DNA of 13,299 nt from Pseudomonadota bacterium. GTDB taxonomy: Bacteria; Pseudomonadota; Gammaproteobacteria; Burkholderiales; Burkholderiaceae_D. The notes beneath the pieces were generated by a model. It was not told the DNA's origin and searched no databases. It was given only the letters and a program-made list of their open reading frames with translations. The DNA is taken from assembly GCA_023435945.1 (NCBI GenBank), contig JAEZLB010000340.1:1-13299 (forward strand). The letters are read 5' to 3'. The translations under genes were made by a program, and so were the position numbers. Every line of letters starts with the position of its first letter. The first letter of the stretch is position 1. Of this stretch, positions 7,354 to 13,299 are shown piece by piece.

Positions 7354-9401
7354 GCAATAAAATCAGTTCTGCGTCTCGCAGCCTGCATTTCCGGATCCTG
7401 GCGCCGCTGATACCCATCATCGTGCTCATGGTGTTATTGAGCAGCGTGGTACTGACGATAGGATTAAAAACTATTTCGCATTTCGTGGACGAACGCATTT
7501 TGTTCGATATGCAGCGCGGCTCCCGCGAAATCTATAACCTCTGCGACTCCGAAATGCAGGAGATGCTATTAAACGGCAGTGCGACGCTGGAAATCGGCGA
7601 GAAGGTGACACGGGCAATGACCCTGGGGAAAATCGCCGATTATGCGATGCAGAATGATGTGCAAGCCATCGTCTATACCTCGAATGCGGTATTGCTGGGA
7701 GAAAGCCTGGTCGCTCAGATCAATCTTGATCTGGCCACCATAGATAAAGACCGGTTGCTGGAAATCGAGCATGAAGGCAAGACCTACTATGCCTATCAAT
7801 CCAGCTTCGAATTATGGGGCTGGAATTTTCTTTTATTAAAAGAAGGCGATTATTACGCTGATTTCGTGTCGCAACTGGGACGGGGCTATTTCATCATCGG
7901 TGGCATTTTCCTGGTTGTGACCATGCTGCTGGTCGTGTATTTCCGGCGAGTGATTCACCAGCCAGTGATGGCCATCATCACTGCCATCCAGACCACTGGC
8001 ATACCGAACTATAAAGGAATTTACGAATTTGAATTCCTCAGCGATATCATTGCCGATGCACGACACAAGGAGCAGCAGAAGCAGAAAGAGATTTCTTATC
8101 AGGCGTCGCACGATTCCCTGACCGGATTGGTCAATCGCCCGGAGTTCGAGAGGTGCTTGAATCAGTTGCTGGAGGAAACCACCGATCCGTCCATCAGGCA
8201 TACGCTGTTGTACCTGGACCTGGACCAGTTCAAGATCGTCAACGATACCTGTGGCCATCATGCCGGAGATGCCTTGTTACGCCATCTGACCGGTCTGATG
8301 CAGAGCAAGGTGCGTCACAGCGATGTGCTGGCGCGCCTGGGCGGGGATGAGTTCGGTTTGTTGCTGGAAGATTGCGACGGCGAGAAGGCCTACTGGATTG
8401 CCGATACCCTGCGTCAGACTGTCCGGGAGTTCCGTTTTGTCTGGGGTGAGCGCAGTTTCACCATAGGCGTGAGCATAGGCCTGGTTTCCTTCAGTAGTGA
8501 TGGCACGACCTTGAGTGACATACTGCGGGTGGCAGATGGTGCCTGTTACGTGGCCAAGGAAAAAGGGCGCAATCGTATCCATGTCTACCGCCCCGACGAC
8601 GGAGAGCTGCAAGAGAGACAAGGGCAAATGAACTGGGTGGGACGCATTTCAAAAGCCTTTGAAGACGATAGGCTGCTGCTTTACCGGCAGAAAATCATTT
8701 CGCTGCAGGACGCGGAGCAGTCACCGCGCTATGAATTCCTGATTCGTATGTTGGGAGAGAAGGGTGAGATTATTCCTCCTCAGGCTTTCCTCTCCGCTGC
8801 GGAGCGGTACAACGTGATTCCTTCTATCGATTTCTGGGTGATCCGCAAAGTATTCGAGCTGTACGAACATGACTGCCGTACCGGACAGACCCCTTATACC
8901 TGCGCCATCAACCTATCCGGTGCAACGCTGGGAGACGACCGGCTTCTGCCTTACATCTCGGAACAATTCAAGCATTTCGATATTCCGCCCAGTTCCATCT
9001 GTTTTGAAATTACCGAAACCACCGCTATTGCGAACATGGTGATTGCAAGAGACCTTATCACTCGCTTGAAGGAAATGGGTTGCCAGTTTGCGCTGGATGA
9101 TTTTGGGAGTGGCATGGCTTCATTTGGATACCTGAAAAATCTGGATATCGATTTCATCAAGATCGATGGCGGCTTCGTGGCGGATTTTCTGAGCGATCCG
9201 GTGGACAAGGCAGTGGTAGAAGCCATCAACAATATTGGACATGTGATGGGTGTGCGAATTATTGCCGAGCATGTCGATAATCCTGCCTTGCTGCATGCCT
9301 TGCGCGAAATCGGGGTAGATTACGCTCAGGGATTCGGGATCGGCATGCCGGAGTTGGCGCCAGCACCAGCACCGCAAATCCTTGCAGCTATTCGTCCATA
9401 G
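7344..9401 (+). CDS. Membrane GGDEF-EAL protein (diguanylate cyclase/phosphodiesterase), likely receptor for the binding protein
   Basis: 685 residues: membrane segment about 17-41, periplasmic domain of about 140 residues, second membrane segment about 182-200, a short juxtamembrane linker, GGDEF about 250-418 and EAL about 430-680. The cyclase loop is intact (GGDEF at 333-337) with an I-site RxxD (Arg324-Asp327) five residues ahead. In the phosphodiesterase domain the signature is EFL rather than EAL (Glu464), and the other catalytic and metal residues are present: Asn523, Glu555, Asp585-Asp586 in DDFGSG, Lys606, Glu642 and Gln662. Both activities therefore look possible, with the balance set by the sensor. 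The ATG lies within the last codons of the binding-protein gene (10-base overlap), implying translational coupling. The 3' end overlaps a short reading frame on the opposite strand. Confidence 0.93.
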   Translation: MEISNKISSASRSLHFRILAPLIPIIVLMVLLSSVVLTIGLKTISHFVDERILFDMQRGSREIYNLCDSEMQEMLLNGSATLEIGEKVTRAMTLGKIADYAMQNDVQAIVYTSNAVLLGESLVAQINLDLATIDKDRLLEIEHEGKTYYAYQSSFELWGWNFLLLKEGDYYADFVSQLGRGYFIIGGIFLVVTMLLVVYFRRVIHQPVMAIITAIQTTGIPNYKGIYEFEFLSDIIADARHKEQQKQKEISYQASHDSLTGLVNRPEFERCLNQLLEETTDPSIRHTLLYLDLDQFKIVNDTCGHHAGDALLRHLTGLMQSKVRHSDVLARLGGDEFGLLLEDCDGEKAYWIADTLRQTVREFRFVWGERSFTIGVSIGLVSFSSDGTTLSDILRVADGACYVAKEKGRNRIHVYRPDDGELQERQGQMNWVGRISKAFEDDRLLLYRQKIISLQDAEQSPRYEFLIRMLGEKGEIIPPQAFLSAAERYNVIPSIDFWVIRKVFELYEHDCRTGQTPYTCAINLSGATLGDDRLLPYISEQFKHFDIPPSSICFEITETTAIANMVIARDLITRLKEMGCQFALDDFGSGMASFGYLKNLDIDFIKIDGGFVADFLSDPVDKAVVEAINNIGHVMGVRIIAEHVDNPALLHALREIGVDYAQGFGIGMPELAPAPAPQILAAIRP

Positions 9402-9577
9402 CCAGGGCGTGGAGAGCATCGGGTTGATACAGTATGGTGCCATCCGGCGGCACAACGGTCTGTTCGGCTGGAAGGATCTGGTCGGCGCAGGCGCCGCAGC
9501 TTGCGTTACAGCATTCGAGTGAGTCGGCGTAACGGGCGTCTGAGCCGGGTCTACACGCAGAATACGCTTGAACTCAT
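9388..9577 (-). pseudogene. Short cysteine-rich reading frame, apparently frameshifted
   Basis: From 9573 to the TAG at 9390-9388 one minus-strand frame is open for 61 codons and looks coding: it has GC-rich third positions and reads DARYADSLECCNASCGACAD, continuing QILPAEQTVVPPDGTILYQP and ending HALAMDE. It has no start codon. A well-placed start does exist in another frame: ATG at 9577 with AGAAGG seven bases before it, but that frame stops after eight codons (MSSSVFCV). Skipping one base near 9553 would join them into a protein of about 62 residues. This suggests a one-base insertion, either a real frameshift, a sequencing error or a programmed shift. It follows the CheW gene by about 25 bases on the same strand and overlaps the end of the GGDEF-EAL gene by 14 bases. 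The Cys cluster (CC-N3-C-N2-C) suggests metal binding; I recognise no family. Confidence 0.4.
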
Positions 9578-9602
9578 CAGGGGACCTTCTCTGCACTGAC
9601 TA

Positions 9603-12206
9603 TTACGGGTGAGTCCAGGCGATTTCTTGTTCTGTCATGTTGGCAAGCAGTGTGGGCAGGCTGGGGTCCTGGATGCAGCTGATCAGCTGTGCCACATCCA
9701 GCACCTGAATTAACAGGCGGCCTTCGTTGGCCTGCACGACTTCCTTGACCAGCAGCTTGTCTCTCATCGCTGAAAACGGCGTCGGCTTGATCTGGGAGGC
9801 GGAGAATCTTGGCACCGCATGCAGTTCATCGACCAGCACGCCGATATCCTTGCTGTCGTGGCGCAGGATGATGACCTGGCTGCTGGACCCTATCGGCGTC
9901 GGCGTTCCGCGCATCAGATAGCCGAGATCGAAGACCCACACATAAGCATTGTCCTGTGCAAAACGTTTCTGTGAAATGACGCCTATGCGCTCGCGCCGGC
10001 TGCCTACGGAAACCGGCGAGATTTCGGCTGCAGGAAAAGCTTCCAGTGCCGCTTCGGAGGGCACAGCAAAGAGCATGTCATCAATGTAGAAGGTCGCATA
10101 TTCGTATCCGTCCTCGATCAGCGAATCGTTGCCAATCAAGGTGCCGGCATGTTTCAGTGCACGGGAACGTTCACGCTCTTCGCCGAAGGAATTGAAGACC
10201 ACGGCCAGTACGTCTTCCTCATAACCATCGCTCACCTTGAACTCCCGGTAGCCGCTGGATACGCCGCATCCCATCTCGGCATAGTGGCCATCGTGTACAA
10301 CGATGCGCGACTCACAGGCGCCTCGCGGCAATTCCAGCAGCATCGGGTCGATAGCCAGGCGGCTTCCCACCGGGCGGGTCGGATCGGTACTGGAAATGAT
10401 CTCGCCTGACCGGTTGATGAAGAAGGCGGTAGTTCCGGCTTTGTCTCCCAGTGCCCCCTGCAGCATTGCAGCGAACTCGACTTCACCGTCGAACACAATG
10501 CCTATGCCACCGACCACTTCGTGATCATTATGCGGCGCACGGATTGCGGCGTGATAGAGGTAAGTTGGCCTGCCTTCGTACAGTTCGGAGGCTACGAATG
10601 CGCTTACGTGGTAATGCTGTGGGTGATGCAAAGACCTGACGGCAGTCAGGGTGGCGTTATCCACTCGCTCCTCTTCAGACAACGATGCCTGGCCAGGCTG
10701 TCCATGCCGCCGGCTGCTGGCGATGATGCAGCCGTCGCGGTCATAAACGAAGATACGGGTATAGACGGTATACAGGCTGTTGATGTATTGGAGGATATCC
10801 GTGATTCTGGAAACAGTGCCGGTATCCGGCATGTCATGAGCCAGTGCCTGGCGCAGCTCGGGCGTCAATGCCCACCAGCGGCAATCGTTGGAGCGTTCAT
10901 AGAGATTGCGGTCCAGCAGATCAACCAGCAGGTGGGAGACGAATTTCGCATCGGAGAGACTGGAGGCGAGCGCCGTATCGTACAGATCACTGATCGACTG
11001 TACAAACAGTTCATTGCTGCGTACACCGGTTTCGCTGATCTGTTCCAGTACCGTTTTCAGGCGCGTCAGGTCACCGTATTTCCCGGAAGTCATGACTTGC
11101 CCATTCCAGACCACACGCCGTATCGTGTCCGCAGCCGTCATGATTGCATACAGCGGCGGGCAAAAAGTATTGGCATGTGACAGCAGGCCTTCGGAAATTG
11201 CCGGCGGCACATCGGCCAGCGCTTGCCGGCGCTGGCCGTGAAAGGCGACATCAATCGGGATCATGGACTGGCCTTGCCATCCAGGCGGTCCCATGTATCC
11301 CTGGTAGCCCGCGGCAGGAGAAGTGCGTACCAGATATTCGCGTCCGCCATATACCATCAGCCTGCGCGTGCCTTCACGGTTGACCGGCACCTGAGTGCCG
11401 ACCGGTATCCAGAGTTCGTCGGCGCTGGCGATCACGCGGTTATCCGCATCCAGAAGCAGCATATTCGCGCGCGCTTCGCTGTCGCGATGGGACTGGAAGA
11501 TCATCGCCATTTCCGCTTCAAAGTGAAAGCACAGGCATAACACGCCGACAGGTTCGCCGGTTTCCGGGTGCAGCATGCGCCGCGAATAAATCAGCGCCTG
11601 CTTCTTGGATGGACGCAGATCGGACGCGCGGAAAGTCTCGACATAGGTGTCGGATTCCAGGGTTTCCTTGATCAGAGGATCGGTACTGCCTTCCAGTGGC
11701 GTCGCTGGGTCTATCTGCACCAGCACATTACCCTGGGTATCGAGCAGGATGATTTCGTCATAGACCGTGTACTTGTCGCGATAGGCGCGCAAGCGCAGTC
11801 GTATCGCATCGGCATCGGGGTTCATGCCTGCCGCGAATGCGCATAATTCGCGGTCGGTCGCAAGGAATCCGATATCGGCAGTCCGTTCATAAAGGTTGCG
11901 CACCACGATGTCGATCACATACTGCGCCTGGGTACCGATCTCTTCCAGCACATTGCCGACCTTCTCGTTGACCAGACTGGTCACCAGCTCCTTTTCCAGG
12001 CGATTAAAGCCGGCACGGGCCGCCGCCATGGTGGGCAGGATGAGCTTGGATTCCTGCGGGCAGTTCATCCTGGCTGAGGATTCGATCATGCGCCACATAA
12101 GATTCAGTTCCCGCAACGATTGCTCGCAACGGGTAACATCTCGCATGTAGGGGAGGTAGGTGTCGATGGACAAGGAGTCTGAATCGGAGCTGGATAAGTC
12201 AGTCAT
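9603..12206 (-). CDS. Soluble double-Cache sensor with C-terminal CheW domain
   Basis: 867 residues with no signal peptide and no membrane segment long enough to span the bilayer, so it appears cytoplasmic. Two related sensor modules can be seen. The first (about 95-330) carries RNLYERTAD at 103-111 and YTVYDEIILLDTQGNVL around 146-162; the second (about 425-690) carries RNLYERSND at 433-441 and YTVYTRIFVYDRDGCI around 479-494, a clear internal duplication. Both fit Cache/PDC-type ligand-binding folds. Residues about 700-845 form a CheW domain (ATFYIDDMLFAVPS, IGVISQKRF, VWVFDLGYLM, VIILRHDSKDIGVLVDELHAV, LIQVLDVAQLI), the adaptor that docks on CheA and chemoreceptors. It would therefore feed a cytoplasmic signal into a chemosensory array. 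No CheA or receptor gene lies in the window. It is transcribed toward the c-di-GMP genes and ends about 200 bases from them. The ATG at 12206 has only a weak GAG upstream. Confidence 0.88.
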   Translation of the reverse strand: MTDLSSSDSDSLSIDTYLPYMRDVTRCEQSLRELNLMWRMIESSARMNCPQESKLILPTMAAARAGFNRLEKELVTSLVNEKVGNVLEEIGTQAQYVIDIVVRNLYERTADIGFLATDRELCAFAAGMNPDADAIRLRLRAYRDKYTVYDEIILLDTQGNVLVQIDPATPLEGSTDPLIKETLESDTYVETFRASDLRPSKKQALIYSRRMLHPETGEPVGVLCLCFHFEAEMAMIFQSHRDSEARANMLLLDADNRVIASADELWIPVGTQVPVNREGTRRLMVYGGREYLVRTSPAAGYQGYMGPPGWQGQSMIPIDVAFHGQRRQALADVPPAISEGLLSHANTFCPPLYAIMTAADTIRRVVWNGQVMTSGKYGDLTRLKTVLEQISETGVRSNELFVQSISDLYDTALASSLSDAKFVSHLLVDLLDRNLYERSNDCRWWALTPELRQALAHDMPDTGTVSRITDILQYINSLYTVYTRIFVYDRDGCIIASSRRHGQPGQASLSEEERVDNATLTAVRSLHHPQHYHVSAFVASELYEGRPTYLYHAAIRAPHNDHEVVGGIGIVFDGEVEFAAMLQGALGDKAGTTAFFINRSGEIISSTDPTRPVGSRLAIDPMLLELPRGACESRIVVHDGHYAEMGCGVSSGYREFKVSDGYEEDVLAVVFNSFGEERERSRALKHAGTLIGNDSLIEDGYEYATFYIDDMLFAVPSEAALEAFPAAEISPVSVGSRRERIGVISQKRFAQDNAYVWVFDLGYLMRGTPTPIGSSSQVIILRHDSKDIGVLVDELHAVPRFSASQIKPTPFSAMRDKLLVKEVVQANEGRLLIQVLDVAQLISCIQDPSLPTLLANMTEQEIAWTHP

Positions 12207-12446
12207 GGCTGAACTCGGCGTGGCAGGTTATTCTTTTTATCCTGCTTGCGCAGAACAATAAGTGAACGTACTTAATATGCTTATAAAAGCAATAAAGATG
12301 CCACGCAGAAACCAAAGGCTTGCACGGATGTGGGGCGCACCCAAAAAACTTTTCTTCCTATGCAAGGATGGGGTGCACGTTATAGAGGCGAACACTTGGC
12401 CGGCGCGCCAAATTGGGGCGACAAAGATGAAAAAGGGAGGTGAAGG
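12207..12446. other. Divergent intergenic region between the Cache-CheW and DinB genes
   Basis: 240 bases that must hold promoters for both flanking genes. The left half is AT-rich and has a small palindrome TGCTT-ATAA-AAGCA (12278-12291). The right half has an imperfect direct repeat (12322-12378) and a short palindrome TTGGC-N6-GCCAA (12396-12411). No convincing -35/-10 pair and no LexA-type box were seen. An open frame at 12237-12593 on the minus strand runs antisense into dinB and looks spurious. Confidence 0.5.
12322..12378 (+). repeat. Imperfect direct repeat 40 bases apart upstream of the DinB gene
   Basis: GCACGGATGTGGGGCGCAC (12322-12340) and GCAAGGATGGGGTGCAC (12362-12378) share a GCA-N-GGATG core followed by a G run and GCAC. 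The copies begin 40 bases apart, close to four turns of the helix, so they would face the same side of DNA. They could be paired binding sites; no protein is known for them. Confidence 0.3.
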
Positions 12447-12983
12447 GTGCGATGTGCTCATGTCCAGCTGATGGCTCGTTACAACCAGTGGATGAACCAG
12501 CGCCTGTATGAGGCGGCGGCTCGCTTGCCGGAGGAAATTCTGAAAGCGGACCGGCGCGCCTATTTTTCGTCGCTGTTCGGAACCCTCAATCATCTGGCGG
12601 TCGCCGATACGATCTGGTTAAAGCGTTTCGCCGCTCATCCGGCACAGCAAGGGGCACTTGTTGCGATGCAGGCACTGCCGTTACCTAAGGCGCTGGACCA
12701 GCTTTTGTTTTCCGAACTGGATCAGCTTGCCAGCTACAGAAAAATGCTGGATGCACTCATCGTGGACTGGTGTGCCACGCTGCAGGAGGCAGACCTCGAT
12801 CAGGTACTGCATTACGCGAATACCCGCGGGGTGGTATCGGACAAGCCGCTCTTCAGCCTGTTGATGCATTTTTTTAACCATCAGACCCATCATCGCGGCC
12901 AGGCCAGCACCTTGTTGTCCCAAGCGGGTGTGGACCTGGGTGTCACTGACTTGCTGGCCTTGATACCCAACGTCACTTCCTGA
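12447..12983 (+). CDS. DinB-family protein (putative metal-dependent enzyme)
   Basis: 178 residues, usual size for the family and a four-helix-bundle pattern. It shows the typical opening QLMARYNQWMNQRLYEAAARLP, the SLFGTLNHLAVADTIWLKRF helix with the first metal-binding histidine, and the C-terminal HFFNHQTHHRGQ segment with the paired histidines that complete the metal site. DinB/YfiT-like proteins are often metal-dependent thiol or transferase enzymes; the substrate of this subgroup is not known, and no SOS box is seen, so damage induction should not be assumed. The GTG at 12447 is chosen because GGAGG (12436-12440) is six bases upstream; the next in-frame ATG would remove conserved residues. 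Confidence 0.9.
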   Translation: MRCAHVQLMARYNQWMNQRLYEAAARLPEEILKADRRAYFSSLFGTLNHLAVADTIWLKRFAAHPAQQGALVAMQALPLPKALDQLLFSELDQLASYRKMLDALIVDWCATLQEADLDQVLHYANTRGVVSDKPLFSLLMHFFNHQTHHRGQASTLLSQAGVDLGVTDLLALIPNVTS

Positions 12984-13023
12984 TCCTCATGTTCCCCCGG
13001 TACTTCTCCTGGAGCCGGTTGCC

Positions 13024-13110
13024 CTAAACCTGTTTCAGGATAGAACCCGCCTCATCGCTACTTGCCTGCTTCTTGCCGCAAGGACGCATTTTGTCTTCGA
13101 TTTTCTTCAT
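13024..13110 (-). CDS. Possible 28-residue basic microprotein
   Basis: From ATG 13110 the frame reads MKKIEDKMRPCGKKQASSDE and stops at TAG 13026-13024; an upstream in-frame ATG at 13134 would give 36 residues. Codon choice is unremarkable but not random-looking. No clear ribosome binding site is present at either start, and I recognise no family. It lies downstream of a leftward promoter candidate and a terminator-like hairpin. Confidence 0.2.
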   Translation of the reverse strand: MKKIEDKMRPCGKKQASSDEAGSILKQV

Positions 13111-13153
13111 GTGGCGCACTCTATTCTTTCGCATCGTTTCTGCTGCTGCGCGG

Positions 13154-13188
13154 AAAAAGCCTGGCGTAAGAGAGGTACCAGGGTTTTT
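13154..13188. terminator. Bidirectional terminator-like hairpin
   Basis: AAAAAGCCTGG (13154-13164) and CCAGGGTTTTT (13178-13188) pair with one mismatch around a 13-base loop. The GC core is five pairs (CCTGG/CCAGG) and each strand has a run of five T after its stem. On the plus strand it could end the DinB transcript; on the minus strand it could end a short transcript from the right. The short core and large loop make it moderate at best. Confidence 0.4.
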
Positions 13189-13215
13189 GCCTGTGCGTTT
13201 ATGTCTTTCGGTGCC

Positions 13216-13225
13216 GGGGGGGGGG
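13216..13225 (+). repeat. Homopolymer of ten G
   Basis: Ten G residues in a row, outside any convincing gene and 13-22 bases downstream of the predicted leftward transcription start. Such tracts are prone to slippage in cells and to miscalling in sequencing. Confidence 0.9.
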
Positions 13226-13244
13226 AAGGACGAGAACTAAAACT

Positions 13245-13274
13245 CTTATATGTATTCTAAAAAATCATTATGAA
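13245..13274 (-). promoter_or_regulatory. Leftward promoter candidate at the right edge
   Basis: On the minus strand TTCATA (13274-13269) and TATAAG (13250-13245) are 18 bases apart, matching consensus at 4 and 5 of 6 positions in an AT-rich stretch. It points toward the G10 tract, the hairpin and the 28-residue ORF. Confidence 0.3.
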
Positions 13275-13299
13275 TTTAAGCATGTCAGCGTGCCAGCGC

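Larger units (their letters stand above)
13154..13238 (-). ncRNA. Candidate small RNA or attenuated leader
   Basis: A leftward promoter candidate (13245-13274) would start transcription near 13238, and the hairpin with a T5 run ends near 13154, giving about 85 bases. The transcript would carry ten consecutive C near its 5' end. No known RNA family is recognised; this rests only on the spacing of promoter and terminator. Confidence 0.2.

Noticed and set aside
9120..9596. 158-codon minus-strand frame starting at GTG 9596
   Set aside because: Most of it is antisense to the EAL domain, and in 9388-9550 a different frame looks coding.
12207..12446. SOS (LexA) control of the DinB-family gene
   Set aside because: No CTGT-N8-ACAG-like box was found upstream; the family name alone does not imply damage induction.

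Overview
The window looks like a betaproteobacterial chromosome segment. This is inferred from a moderate GC content (by eye), an aerobic CoA-dependent aromatic-acid module of the kind described in Azoarcus, and a dense set of c-di-GMP and chemotaxis-type signalling genes. No rRNA, tRNA, CRISPR array or insertion sequence was seen.

Left block (1-3049, minus strand). A catabolic operon runs leftward out of the window: an aryl-CoA ligase of the 2-aminobenzoate/benzoate type, followed with a 4-nt GTGA overlap by the N-terminal 440 residues of a fused flavin hydroxylase and Old-Yellow-Enzyme-like reductase (anthraniloyl-CoA or salicylyl-CoA hydroxylase family). Together they activate an ortho-substituted benzoate to its CoA thioester and then hydroxylate and reduce the ring. 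Two overlapping palindromes cover the predicted promoter of the ligase and look like the operator of an effector-responsive repressor, which is not encoded in the window.

Middle non-coding block (3050-4361). About 1.3 kb without a recognisable gene. It holds a good sigma70-type promoter pointing right (3827-3855), a possible 122-residue orphan ORF with a ribosome binding site, and some very small candidate ORFs.

Signalling block (4362-9401, plus strand). Three genes: a membrane diguanylate cyclase (HAMP-PAS-GGDEF), an exported substrate-binding protein of the LivJ-like type I fold, and a membrane GGDEF-EAL protein whose start lies inside the end of the binding-protein gene (10-nt overlap). 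No permease or ATPase accompanies the binding protein. The arrangement recalls Vibrio cholerae NspS-MbaA, where a periplasmic binding protein reports a ligand to a GGDEF-EAL enzyme, but with a different binding-protein fold. This is the most interesting system in the window.

Right block (9388-13299). Converging on the signalling block is an 867-residue, apparently soluble protein with two Cache-like sensor modules and a C-terminal CheW domain. A short cysteine-rich reading frame that seems frameshifted lies just after it. A DinB-family protein follows on the plus strand. The right edge holds a bidirectional terminator-like hairpin, a G10 tract and a leftward promoter candidate that together could make a small RNA or an attenuated leader for a tiny ORF.
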